Positions 17,557-25,895 of a stretch of DNA of 64,000 nt are shown one piece after another. The position numbers and the translations under genes are program-made. The stretch is from Hominenteromicrobium sp900549945. Lineage in GTDB: Bacteria > Bacillota > Clostridia > Oscillospirales > Acutalibacteraceae. Positions within the stretch are counted from its first letter, which is position 1, and each line of letters starts with the position of its first letter. Under the pieces are notes generated by a model. The model was not told the origin of the DNA, searched no databases, and saw only the letters and a list, made by a program, of their open reading frames with translations. Where the stretch lies: positions 21,791 through 85,790 of the forward strand of contig CABRNK010000009.1 in NCBI GenBank assembly GCA_902472305.1, given 5' to 3'.

Positions 17557-18213
17557 GTGGCAGGCACACAGGTGAACCCCACCCGCATGGAGCTCACGCG
17601 GCTGAAAAAGAAGCTCGTCACGGCCGTGCGCGGCCACAAGCTTCTGAAAGACAAGCGCGATGAGCTGATGCGCCAGTTTCTCGACCGCGTGCGCGAAAAC
17701 AAGGCGCTGCGCGAGGAGGTGGAGACGGCGCTGAACGCCGCAAACGGCGACTTTATGCTGGCACGCGCCGGCATGCCGGACGAAATGCTCAACACCGCGC
17801 TGCTCGCCCCGAAGCAGGAGGTTTCGATTTCGGCCGGCACGCAGAACGTCATGAGCGTGGAGATCCCGGATTTCGATTTCAAGACGCGCACGCCCGATCC
17901 AAACGACATCTATTCCTACGGCTTCGCCTTCACGACCGGCGACCTCGACGACGCGATCCGCTCGCTTTCCGCGGTCTTTCCGAAGATGCTGAAGCTCGCC
18001 GAAGTCGAGAAATCCTGCCAGCTCATGGCGGCGGAGATCGAAAAAACGCGCCGGCGCGTCAACGCGCTCGAGCACGTGATGATCCCGGAATTACAGGAGA
18101 ACATCAAGTACATCACGATGAAGCTCGACGAAAACGAGCGCTCCACGCAGATTCGCCTGATGAAGGTCAAGGACATGATGCTGAAAGAAGCGCACCACTA
18201 CGAGACGATCTGA
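17557..18213 (+). CDS. ntpD: V-type ATPase central shaft subunit D
   Basis: The 218-residue, highly helical protein matches the D subunit that forms the rotating shaft with NtpG. Marks include NPTRMELTRLKKKLVTAVRGHKLLKDKRDEL at the N-terminus and RVNALEHVMIPELQ followed by IKYITMKLDENERS at the C-terminus. The start is GTG at 17557, ten bases after AAAGGTG. It is the last gene before a strong terminator. The ntpH and ntpJ genes found after ntpD in E. hirae are absent. Confidence 0.95.
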   Translation: MAGTQVNPTRMELTRLKKKLVTAVRGHKLLKDKRDELMRQFLDRVRENKALREEVETALNAANGDFMLARAGMPDEMLNTALLAPKQEVSISAGTQNVMSVEIPDFDFKTRTPDPNDIYSYGFAFTTGDLDDAIRSLSAVFPKMLKLAEVEKSCQLMAAEIEKTRRRVNALEHVMIPELQENIKYITMKLDENERSTQIRLMKVKDMMLKEAHHYETI

Positions 18214-18217
18214 CGGC

Positions 18218-18254
18218 AAAACGGCTTTCCGCGCTGTGCGGAGGGCCGTTTTTT
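18218..18254 (+). terminator. Terminator of the V-type ATPase operon
   Basis: A 15-bp stem (AAAACGGC plus TTTCCGC, with two G-U pairs) closes a 5-base loop and is followed by TTTTTT. It starts four bases after the ntpD stop. Confidence 0.88.
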
Positions 18255-18294
18255 CTGTCCGCGCCGAATATCTGCCGCCCCCGCCCAACCGCAG

Positions 18295-18329
18295 AAAATG
18301 CCCGGACGCACACCGCGCCCGGGCATTTT
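18295..18329. terminator. Terminator between ATPase operon and GH31 gene
   Basis: An 11-bp perfect stem AAAATGCCCGG / CCGGGCATTTT has A/T ends on both sides. It probably stops leftward transcription from the GH31 gene, which ends at 18374. Confidence 0.65.
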
Positions 18330-18373
18330 CCCGCCTGTCACGGCGGATTTATCGCTTTTGTTTTTGCATCCAG

Positions 18374-20662
18374 TCACCACACGACCGCGGTGGAAGGGAT
18401 CACAGGCGCGGCGGGGTCTATCGCCGCCGCTGACATCGTCTCTGCGCAGAAGACATGGCCGTGCACGGGCGCTTCGCCGTCTGTGAACAGGACGTTCTGC
18501 ACCGTGCTCCAATCGATGGCGTCGGTCGTGAGCGCAGGCGCCGCCATCGGCAGAACCGTCCCGGCGCGCACGAACGCGAGGCCGGGATAGACCGTCGCCT
18601 GCACCGTGTGCCAGCACCCGCCGCGGAAAACATGGTTTGTGCCGAGCTCTACCCACTGCCCGGCGGGCAGGTAGACCCGGCGAGAATCGCCGGCCTCAAA
18701 GAGCGGCGCGACCAAAATATCCTCGCCGAAGAAGTATTCATCCTCCATCGCGGCGCAGTTCTCGTCATCCGGGCACTCGATGAACATTGCCCGCAGCAGC
18801 GGGAGGCCCTGCGCCGAGCAAAGCGCACTCTGCGCCATGATGTACGGCAGCAGGCGGTAACGCAGCTCGAGCATGTGCCGGAAGGAATCGCAGAACGGCT
18901 GCGAATACGCCCACGGCTCCTTCGGCGGCGCGCCGTGGCAGCGCATGTGCGAGGTGAAAATGCCCATGAACGTCCAGCGGTTGTAGAGCTCCTCCGGGCT
19001 CTGGCGCACGAAGCCGCCCACATCGTGGCTCCAGTAGGAAAAGCCGCTTGCGCCGAACGAAAGCCCGCCCCTGAGCGAGCAGAGCATGCCCATATCGTTG
19101 TTCTCGCAGTCGCCGCCCCAGTGCAGGGGATAGCGCTGGCTGCCCGCCCACGCGGAGCGTCCCCAGATCACGCCCTCACCGCGCGACCGCATCGTCGCCT
19201 CATAGACGGCCTTATTGTAGCGCAGCGGATAGAGGTTGTGCTCCGTAAAGCCGGAGGCCCCCGAGGCATAGGCGCCGGTCAGCGGCGCGGCCTCGCCGAA
19301 ATCCGCCTTGATTGCGGAAACGCCCAGCTCGAACAGGCCGCCGAGCTTTTCCGCATACCATTCGACCGTATCCGGATTTGAAAAATCCAGCACAGCATCG
19401 TCGGTCGGAAGCTGTCCGTCTGCATTTTTGACGGCGAGCCCGCGGGAGACAAGCTCGGAAAACAGCTCGTTTTTCGGCGTGAAATACGGGATCTGCCAGA
19501 GGCAGACGCGATACCCCGCGCGGTTGAGATCCTCTATCATCTTTTTCGGATCGTCGAAGCGGCTGGGCGAAAACTTGTAGTTGCAGAGCCAGTCCTCCTC
19601 AAACCACCCGGTGTCGAGGTGGATCACGTCGCAGGGAATGCGGTGCGTCTTGAGCGCCGCCGCCACCTCGCGGGCCTCGGCCTCGCTCTTGTAGGTGATG
19701 CGGGACATCCACAGCCCAAAGCTCCACAGCGGCGGCAGAGGGCTTTTGCCGGTCAGGCCGGTGTAAGCGCCGAGCACCTCCTTCGGCGTGCCGGTCATGA
19801 GGAAAATGTCGATGCCCTCGTCCCCCATGAACGCCGTCTGCGCCTGTGCGTATGCGCTGCCGAAATCGAGCGTCAAGGGGCAGCTCGTGTGGTAGAACAC
19901 GCCGTAGCCGCGCGAGCTCATGAAAAACGGGACCGGCTTATAGACGTCGCTCGTTTCAACGCCGTTCGCGTCCTTCGTCCACAAAATCAGCTTCTGCCCG
20001 CTCTTGTCGAGCCGCGTAAAGCTCTCGCCGCAGCCGTAGAAGTGCTCGCCCGGGTGGATCTCGAGGCTCACGGCCGGATATTTATGCATATCCCCGGCGG
20101 ATCGCACAAAAGAAAACGGCAGCGGGTTATAGTTCTGCAGGCTCATGGAATCCGAAGCGTGCAGCGTGTGCGTCAGCTCCCGGCCCGCACCGTCCCGCAG
20201 GATAATATGGAACGGGTCGTACTGCACCTCGAGCTCCAGCTTTCCGGTGCGGTACACCGCATGCGTCTCATCGGCCTCTGCGGGCCGCAGGGGCAGCGCC
20301 CCGGGCGCACCGTCCAGCATCAGAGACTGCGCGTCGCGGTTCTCGAGCGCATCCTTCGCGCGGCAGGTGGTGCGGATGCGCACGACGTTTTCCGCGATGA
20401 GCGAGATCTCGAGCGGGTAGTCCGGGTCGTCGGGATACGCCGGCGGGAAGGTCCACGAGCGCGTGGGCTCAAAGGGTGTGCTGTACATGTTGAAGCCCAG
20501 CCGCCCCTTGCGCTCAAACCGCGCGTAGCGCAGCCTGCCCCGGCCCGCCGCGGGGTCGAACCCCTCCAGCTTCTGTGCGTTAAAGTGAATATTTCCGATG
20601 GTTTCAAACTGCTCCGAAACATCCACTTCCTGATTGAGATAGCGGTAATTCTGAATTTTCAT
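18374..20662 (-). CDS. GH31 family glycosidase, alpha-xylosidase-like
   Basis: The 762-residue protein is a full-length GH31 enzyme. The nucleophile motif is KADFGE near residue 455, the form seen in YicI-type alpha-xylosidases (KTDFGE) rather than the WxDMNE of alpha-glucosidases. The region around the general acid reads WGGDCENNDMG. There is no signal peptide, so it acts in the cytoplasm on imported oligosaccharides. It is divergent from an LplABC-type importer and likely shares its control. ATG 20662 follows AAAGGAG; ATG 20677 lacks a site. Substrate (xyloglucan-type alpha-xyloside) is inference. Confidence 0.92.
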   Translation of the reverse strand: MKIQNYRYLNQEVDVSEQFETIGNIHFNAQKLEGFDPAAGRGRLRYARFERKGRLGFNMYSTPFEPTRSWTFPPAYPDDPDYPLEISLIAENVVRIRTTCRAKDALENRDAQSLMLDGAPGALPLRPAEADETHAVYRTGKLELEVQYDPFHIILRDGAGRELTHTLHASDSMSLQNYNPLPFSFVRSAGDMHKYPAVSLEIHPGEHFYGCGESFTRLDKSGQKLILWTKDANGVETSDVYKPVPFFMSSRGYGVFYHTSCPLTLDFGSAYAQAQTAFMGDEGIDIFLMTGTPKEVLGAYTGLTGKSPLPPLWSFGLWMSRITYKSEAEAREVAAALKTHRIPCDVIHLDTGWFEEDWLCNYKFSPSRFDDPKKMIEDLNRAGYRVCLWQIPYFTPKNELFSELVSRGLAVKNADGQLPTDDAVLDFSNPDTVEWYAEKLGGLFELGVSAIKADFGEAAPLTGAYASGASGFTEHNLYPLRYNKAVYEATMRSRGEGVIWGRSAWAGSQRYPLHWGGDCENNDMGMLCSLRGGLSFGASGFSYWSHDVGGFVRQSPEELYNRWTFMGIFTSHMRCHGAPPKEPWAYSQPFCDSFRHMLELRYRLLPYIMAQSALCSAQGLPLLRAMFIECPDDENCAAMEDEYFFGEDILVAPLFEAGDSRRVYLPAGQWVELGTNHVFRGGCWHTVQATVYPGLAFVRAGTVLPMAAPALTTDAIDWSTVQNVLFTDGEAPVHGHVFCAETMSAAAIDPAAPVIPSTAVVW

Positions 20663-20736
20663 ACGAACTCCTTTCATGCGCGGCCCAGCCGCGTTTTTTT
20701 AATAGATTTCGGCGCTTTCTCCCCTGTGCCACAATG

Positions 20737-20765
20737 AGTATAGCATCGATCTGCGCCGAAATCAA
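20737..20765 (-). promoter_or_regulatory. Predicted sigma-A promoter for the GH31 gene
   Basis: On the minus strand TTGATT (plus 20760-20765) lies 17 bases from TATACT (plus 20737-20742). It drives leftward transcription toward the gene starting at 20662. Confidence 0.65.
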
Positions 20766-20766
20766 C

Positions 20767-20783
20767 AAAAAAAAAAAAAAAAA
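20767..20783. repeat. 17-base poly-A tract between divergent promoters
   Basis: An uninterrupted run of 17 A residues lies directly upstream of both divergent promoters (-35 elements at 20760-20765 minus and 20817-20822 plus). It could act as an UP element or as a slippage-prone tract. Confidence 0.9.
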
Positions 20784-20792
20784 CAGATAATT

Positions 20793-20809
20793 TTTGTTAA
20801 AATAACAAA
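20793..20809. promoter_or_regulatory. Inverted repeat upstream of importer 1
   Basis: TTTGTTA - AAA - TAACAAA is a perfect 7-3-7 inverted repeat eight bases before the plus-strand -35. It differs from the LacI-like operator at 20858-20873. It may bind another regulator, or be incidental in an A+T-rich stretch. Confidence 0.4.
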
Positions 20810-20816
20810 TTTATTC

Positions 20817-20845
20817 TTGACATAGCGAATTATCAGTGCTATGCT
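20817..20845 (+). promoter_or_regulatory. Promoter of importer 1 operon
   Basis: A perfect TTGACA (20817-20822), a 17-base spacer and TATGCT (20840-20845). Transcription should start near 20852, about 110 bases before the first permease gene. Confidence 0.8.
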
Positions 20846-20857
20846 ATGGGCAAACAA

Positions 20858-20873
20858 GGTTTATCGTTAAACC
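20858..20873. promoter_or_regulatory. LacI-family operator candidate
   Basis: GGTTTATCGTTAAACC is a 16-bp near-palindrome with one mismatch and a central CG, the layout of LacI/GalR-family operators. It lies at about +7 to +22 of the importer promoter, where a bound repressor would block transcription. The LacI-type gene at 24645-25658 is the natural candidate ligand-responsive repressor. Confidence 0.6.
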
Positions 20874-20962
20874 CATTTTAAGCCCGGGCACGCTTCCAAA
20901 ACAGCCTCCAAGCGGCGCACGTTCCCCGGCGCACGATTCTATTCAAGGAAGGAATGAGACGC

Positions 20963-21898
20963 ATGTCATTTCAAGCAGCCCCCGCATCCAAAAGCAGCAG
21001 TCTGTGGCGGCGCATCTCGCGCAACTGGGGCCTTTACCTGCTTCTCCTGCCCGCCGTCGTGATTTTGCTCCTGTTCACGTACCAGCCGATGGTCGGCATC
21101 GTGATCGCCTTCAAGGATTTCACGCCGGCCAAGGGGATTTTCGAAAGCCCGTGGGCCGGGATGAAGTATTTCCAGGAGTATTTCAACTCCTACCAATTTT
21201 GGCCGACCATCAAAAACACGCTGGTCATCAGTCTCTATACCATCCTCGTCACTTTCCCGCTGCCCATCGTGGTCGCGCTCCTGTGCAACCAGATCAGCAG
21301 CCGGGGCTACAAAAAATTCTTTCAGGTTTCCACCTACCTGCCCCATTTCATCTCCACGGTCGTCATGTGCGGCATGATCATCCTGTTCCTCTCGCCCAGC
21401 ACCGGCGTCATCGCCAAGCTCCTCTCCTTCGTGGGCGTGAAGCTGCCGAACCTGATGGGCCTGCCCGGCGCTTTTTCAAGCATTTACGTCTGGACCGAGG
21501 CTTGGCAGCATGTGGGCTGGGACAGCATCCTCTACATAGCGGCGCTCTCCGCCGTGGACCCGACGCTGTACGAGGCCGCCACCGTGGACGGCGCGAGCAA
21601 ATGGCAGAAGATCCTGCGCATCGACATCCCAATGCTGATGCCCACCGTCACGATCATGCTGATCCTGCGCATGGGCAGCGTGATGAGCGTCGGCTTCGAA
21701 AAGGTCTACCTTCTGCAAAACTCCCTCAACATGACGGCGAGCGAGATCATCTCCACCTATGTCTACAAAATGGGCCTGATCAGCAACCAGTACAGCCTTT
21801 CCTCCGCCATCAACCTGTTCAACAACGTAATCAATTTCATTTTGCTGCTCTCCATGAACTGGATTTCCGGCAAGCTGAGCGAAACCTCTCTGATCTGA
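20963..21898 (+). CDS. Sugar ABC transporter permease, LplB type (importer 1)
   Basis: The 311-residue protein has six predicted helices and the EAA loop EAATVDGASKWQKILRIDIP that contacts the ATPase. The N-terminal YLLLLPAVVILLLFTYQPM and IAFKDF match the LplB/YtcP branch of CUT1 oligosaccharide importers. The start is taken as ATG 20963, nine bases after AAGGAAGGA; ATG 20954 is too close to the site. The locus has no ATPase gene, so a shared MsmX-like ATPase elsewhere is expected. Confidence 0.94.
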   Translation: MSFQAAPASKSSSLWRRISRNWGLYLLLLPAVVILLLFTYQPMVGIVIAFKDFTPAKGIFESPWAGMKYFQEYFNSYQFWPTIKNTLVISLYTILVTFPLPIVVALLCNQISSRGYKKFFQVSTYLPHFISTVVMCGMIILFLSPSTGVIAKLLSFVGVKLPNLMGLPGAFSSIYVWTEAWQHVGWDSILYIAALSAVDPTLYEAATVDGASKWQKILRIDIPMLMPTVTIMLILRMGSVMSVGFEKVYLLQNSLNMTASEIISTYVYKMGLISNQYSLSSAINLFNNVINFILLLSMNWISGKLSETSLI

Positions 21899-21918
21899 GC
21901 GAAAGGAGCTGACCTACG

Positions 21919-22833
21919 ATGACAGAAGCCGCCATAAAGCCCGCGCGCCGGCGGATCCGCCGCACAAAGGGCGACGTCGTGTTCGACGTTATCCTCTATA
22001 CCATCACGGGGCTGATGATCCTCGTCACCCTGTACCCGATGTATTTCGTGCTTATCGCCTCCATCAGCAACCCGACGGATGTTTCGGCAGGCAATATCAC
22101 CTTCTACCCGATCGACATCACCTTCAAGGGCTACCAAAAGCTCTTCGATTATCCGCAGCTCTGGACGGGCTACGGCAACACGATCCTCTACGCGCTGTTC
22201 GGCACCGTGTTCAGCCTTATCGCGAACATTCCGGCCGCTTACGCGCTCTCCCGCCGCGATCTCGTCGGCCGCCGCTTTTTCACGGTCTTTTTCCTGATCC
22301 CCATGTTCTTCACCGGCGGCCTGATTCCCACCTATATGACCGTACAGAGCTACGGCCTGCTGGATACCCGGCTCGTCATGGTGCTGCCCTTCGCCGTTGT
22401 CACCTACTACATCATCGTGGCGCGCACCTTCTTTTCCAACAGCCTGCCGGACGGCCTGTGGGAGGCGGCGCAGATCGACGGCTGCGGCAACCTGCGTTTC
22501 TTCTTCCAGATGGTGCTCCCGCTCTCGAAGGCCGTAATCGCCGTCATCGCCCTGTGGACCGCCGTGGGCCAGTGGAACTCCTACTTTAACGCCCTGATCT
22601 ACATCCGCTCGCCGGAACTGCAGCCCCTGCAGATCATCCTGCGGAACATCCTCATCGGCAACCAGACCATCAGCGCCATGAGCACCGGCTCCGCCGCCGT
22701 GGAAGCGGCGCAGCTCGCCGACCTCATCAAGTACGCGATCATCGTCGTATCCTCCGCGCCCATCATGTGCCTTTACCCCTTCGTGCAGAAGTATTTCAAC
22801 CAAGGCGTGATGATCGGCGCGCTCAAGGGATAA
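21919..22833 (+). CDS. Sugar ABC transporter permease, LplC type (importer 1)
   Basis: The 304-residue protein is the second CUT1 permease. It starts RRIRRTKGDVVFDVILYTITG, has MTVQSYGLLDTRLVMVLPF, and the EAA loop EAAQIDGCGNLRFFFQMVLP. It ends in the family's KYFNQGVMIGALKG. It forms the membrane channel with the preceding permease. The ATG follows GAAAGGAGCTGACCTACG; the gap to the previous gene is 20 bases. Confidence 0.94.
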   Translation: MTEAAIKPARRRIRRTKGDVVFDVILYTITGLMILVTLYPMYFVLIASISNPTDVSAGNITFYPIDITFKGYQKLFDYPQLWTGYGNTILYALFGTVFSLIANIPAAYALSRRDLVGRRFFTVFFLIPMFFTGGLIPTYMTVQSYGLLDTRLVMVLPFAVVTYYIIVARTFFSNSLPDGLWEAAQIDGCGNLRFFFQMVLPLSKAVIAVIALWTAVGQWNSYFNALIYIRSPELQPLQIILRNILIGNQTISAMSTGSAAVEAAQLADLIKYAIIVVSSAPIMCLYPFVQKYFNQGVMIGALKG

Positions 22834-22905
22834 ATTCCAGTCTCCCCGCAGCCATCAAGCTAAAATATTCAGACCATCCCCCGCAACAAGAAAGGAGTCA
22901 ATGCA

Positions 22906-24537
22906 ATGAAAAAAACAACCAAGCTGTTCAGCCTGCTGCTCGCGCTCGCGATGACCGTTTCCCTCGCGGCCTGCGGCGGTGGCGGCGAATCCTCCACAGC
23001 CTCCGGCGGCGAAAGCAGCACCGGTTCGAGCGGCAGCACAGAGGCGGATGCCCCGACCTTTACGGTCGCGACCGTCCGCTGGACAGACGCATGGCCGACC
23101 GATTACCTCGAGAGCGGCGTCATGAAGGAAATCGAGGAGCAGACCGGCGTCAACATCGACTGGCAGGTCTACTACAACGGCGACTGGGCCGAGCAGAAAT
23201 CCCTGCTGCTGGCCTCCGGCGATCTGCCCGACGCGTTCTGGGGCTCGCTCTGCCTGAGCGACACCGATGTGAACCAGAACAAGAGCAATCTCGTGGAGCT
23301 CACCGACCTGATCGCGGAAAACATGCCCAACCTCAACCGGGTGTTTGAGACGGACGCCTCGATGAAGGCCATCATCACCGACCGAAACGGCGAAATCTAC
23401 AGCCTGCCCAAGAAGCTGCCGCTGCGCCCGCAGGTCAACGACATCATGTACATCAACCAGACATGGCTCGACGCGCTGGGCCTCGAAATGCCCGGCACCT
23501 ATGAGGATCTCGAAACTGTGCTGGAGGCCTTTGTCACACAGGACCCGAACGGCAACGGCGAAGCAGACGAATACGGCTATTCCGCCTCGCAGGGCCTCGG
23601 CGGCGACCTGCGCCACCTGATGGCCCCCTTCGGCACGATGGTCTGCCGCGACAACGGCACGGCCGGCACCAACTTTATGGCGCTGGACGACAGCGGTAAA
23701 CCGATCTTCATGCCGATTCAGGAAAACTACAAGGAAGCCGTGAAGTGGGTCAACGGCCTGTACACGAAGGGCCTGCTGGATCCCGAGGCCTTCACACAGG
23801 ATTCCTCGATGGTCACGGCCAAAACGCAGGACCCGAACGGCTCCCTCTCCGGCATCGTGTTCGGCTGGACGGCCGACGCACAGGTCGGCGTAAACGCTTC
23901 CGACTACGTGCCCGTTCCCGCGCTCGCCGGCCCGGACGGCAAGCGCTATGCGGAGCACAATCCCGAATTCCTCGACGTGAGCCGTAACGAGCTGATCATT
24001 ACCACGGCCTGCGAGGACCCGGCCGCCCTGCTCAAGTGGGCCGACGCCTACTACACAGACGAAGCCTCCCTGCAAACCTTCTACGGCTCGATCTCTGACG
24101 GCAAAATTCAGGCCAACGACGACGGCACCTACGAAGTGCTTGTGCCGGACGACGGCTCCTCTCTCGATACCTCCGCGTGGTCCTTCTCGATGCGCGATTT
24201 CGGCCCGAAGTATATGAACGAATCGTTCTACGATAAGGTTACACTGCCCGCCGATCAGGGCGACGGCATCAAGCTCGCCGAAGATCCGGTCAATGAGGAA
24301 TACATCGTCACGACCTTCCCGGTCTGTGCCTATACCGAGGAGCAGACACAGCGGCTGGCCTCTCTGACCACAAACATCTACGACTACTGCGAATCCCAGT
24401 ACGCGCACTGGGTCGTGGACGGCGGCATCGACAGCGAATGGGACGCCTACCTCGAGCAGCTCGACGCGATGGGCCTTCAGGAGCTGATCGAAATTCAGAA
24501 GGACGCCTATGCGGCCTATCAGGAATCCCTCCAGTAA
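22906..24537 (+). CDS. Extracellular sugar-binding lipoprotein (importer 1)
   Basis: The 543-residue protein has a lipoprotein signal (MKKTTKLFSLLLALAMTVSL, then AACG with the lipidated Cys23) and a Gly/Ser-rich linker. The large periplasmic-binding-type body resembles LplA-group solute-binding proteins. It captures the substrate for the two permeases upstream. An in-body DPNGNGEADEYGY segment resembles the Ca-binding-like loop common in such proteins. The ATG follows AAAGGAGTC by 8 bases. It ends 22 bases before a strong terminator. Confidence 0.93.
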   Translation: MKKTTKLFSLLLALAMTVSLAACGGGGESSTASGGESSTGSSGSTEADAPTFTVATVRWTDAWPTDYLESGVMKEIEEQTGVNIDWQVYYNGDWAEQKSLLLASGDLPDAFWGSLCLSDTDVNQNKSNLVELTDLIAENMPNLNRVFETDASMKAIITDRNGEIYSLPKKLPLRPQVNDIMYINQTWLDALGLEMPGTYEDLETVLEAFVTQDPNGNGEADEYGYSASQGLGGDLRHLMAPFGTMVCRDNGTAGTNFMALDDSGKPIFMPIQENYKEAVKWVNGLYTKGLLDPEAFTQDSSMVTAKTQDPNGSLSGIVFGWTADAQVGVNASDYVPVPALAGPDGKRYAEHNPEFLDVSRNELIITTACEDPAALLKWADAYYTDEASLQTFYGSISDGKIQANDDGTYEVLVPDDGSSLDTSAWSFSMRDFGPKYMNESFYDKVTLPADQGDGIKLAEDPVNEEYIVTTFPVCAYTEEQTQRLASLTTNIYDYCESQYAHWVVDGGIDSEWDAYLEQLDAMGLQELIEIQKDAYAAYQESLQ

Positions 24538-24559
24538 TCCCCAGCCCCCGAGAAAGAAT

Positions 24560-24595
24560 GAGCCCGGATCCGCTTTGGATCCGGGCTCGTTTTCT
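24560..24595 (+). terminator. Terminator of importer 1 operon
   Basis: A perfect 12-bp stem GAGCCCGGATCC / GGATCCGGGCTC with a 5-base loop, followed by GTTTTC. Confidence 0.85.
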
Positions 24596-24644
24596 ATATA
24601 TACGCTATATGCGCGCATGTGCAGTCGAAATACCGCCCTGCGGC

Positions 24645-25658
24645 TCAAATTTTTCGGACGGACTGGCGCTCGAGCAGCTGTACATCCAGCGTGACGTGCG
24701 GCTGCTCGATCTCCTCCCCGCGGATGCGGTGCATCAAAAGCTCGACCACGCATTCGGCCTTCTTTTCCAGATCCTGCAAAACCGTCGTCAGCTTCGGCTG
24801 CACATACTCGAGCAGCTCCCAGTTGTCGAAGCCGACGATCGAAATATCGTTGGGCACGCTGTAGCCGCTCAGCCGGATTCCCTCGAGAATCCCTACGGCG
24901 AGGCGGTCCAGCGTGGTGACGACAGCCGTGGGCCTGTCGCTCATGGCGCAGATCGCGCGGCCGATGCGCACGCCATCCTCCAAGGAACCGCTGGAATTGA
25001 AAAAGTACCGCGCCGGAAACGGCACGCCCGCCTCGCGCAGCACCTGCGCAAAACCGCGGATGCGCTGCCGGACGACGATCGATGGACTGCGGAACGGGCA
25101 GGCAAATGCAATGCGCCGGTGCCCGTTTTTCAGCAGCAGCTCTGCGGGCAGGCGGCCGCCGCGCAGATCGTCCAGATCGACCGTAAGGGGCTTGAGCTTC
25201 TCGTAATAGCGGTCGATCACAACGCAGGGCACGCCCGTGTCCAGTATCCGCGCCATATCGCCGTCCGAAAAGGGCGGGTAAAAGAAAACGCCGCCGTCCA
25301 CACTCCAGTTGTGGAACAGGGAGATGATCTCCTCCGCGGTCTTATAGGCGCGCAGCATCACGTAGTAGCCGCGCTGGCGGAAATAGAATTCCATCGCGCC
25401 GATCATCTTCTGGCGGTAGGGATCCTCCAGAATGCGGACCGGCAGGCTGCCCTCCGGCACCAAAACCGCAATAATATGGGAGTGCTTTCCGCTGAGGCTG
25501 CGCGCCGAAAGATTCGGCACGTAGTTGTGCTTGCGCACGATTTTTTCCACGCGCTCGGCCGTTTTGGCCGAAACCTTATCGTAATTGCGGTTGATGACGT
25601 TGGAGACCGTCATCACGCTGACACCGGCCTCGCGGGCGATTTCCTTGAGCGTTGCCAT
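24645..25658 (-). CDS. LacI/GalR family transcriptional regulator
   Basis: The 337-residue repressor has a canonical N-terminal LacI helix-turn-helix (ATLKEIAREAGVSVMTVSNVI) with a hinge RSLSGKHSHIIAVLV, then a periplasmic-binding-like ligand domain (IVGFDNWELLEYVQP). It probably senses a sugar and controls importer 1 and the GH31 gene through the operator candidate at 20858-20873. The start at 25658 is fixed by the HTH and by AAAGGAGTCAGT. It has a possible promoter of its own at 25761-25789. Confidence 0.93.
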   Translation of the reverse strand: MATLKEIAREAGVSVMTVSNVINRNYDKVSAKTAERVEKIVRKHNYVPNLSARSLSGKHSHIIAVLVPEGSLPVRILEDPYRQKMIGAMEFYFRQRGYYVMLRAYKTAEEIISLFHNWSVDGGVFFYPPFSDGDMARILDTGVPCVVIDRYYEKLKPLTVDLDDLRGGRLPAELLLKNGHRRIAFACPFRSPSIVVRQRIRGFAQVLREAGVPFPARYFFNSSGSLEDGVRIGRAICAMSDRPTAVVTTLDRLAVGILEGIRLSGYSVPNDISIVGFDNWELLEYVQPKLTTVLQDLEKKAECVVELLMHRIRGEEIEQPHVTLDVQLLERQSVRKI

Positions 25659-25760
25659 ACTGACTCCTTTGGGAATGAATTTCACGTCTGCCCGGCACGC
25701 GGCCGCACCGGACCGAACAGCCCCGCCGGTCGCTTTGCGGCGGCCGGTAGCGCCGCTTAC

Positions 25761-25789
25761 AGCATACCACACCGCGCGCCAAAAGTCAC
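25761..25789 (-). promoter_or_regulatory. Possible promoter of the LacI-type gene
   Basis: On the minus strand GTGACT (plus 25784-25789) lies 17 bases from TATGCT (plus 25761-25766), with TG before the -10. This would separate the regulator from the sulfatase operon upstream, which has no clear terminator. Confidence 0.45.
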
Positions 25790-25895
25790 GGACATTTTCG
25801 CGGCATAACGGCCGCAGAATTATACCGGAAAAGCGCCGCCAAGAGCACGGCCCCAGTCTGCCCGCCCCCATACCGCGCGGCTTCGATGGAGCGGA

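Noticed and set aside
15988..18075. 695-codon open frame antisense to ntpB and ntpD
   Set aside because: Shadow of two conserved ATPase genes; the product has no family character.
20767..20783. Insertion-sequence poly-A end or assembly error
   Set aside because: Flanking promoters are intact and no duplication or transposase is present; a true tract is the simpler reading, though length may be inexact.
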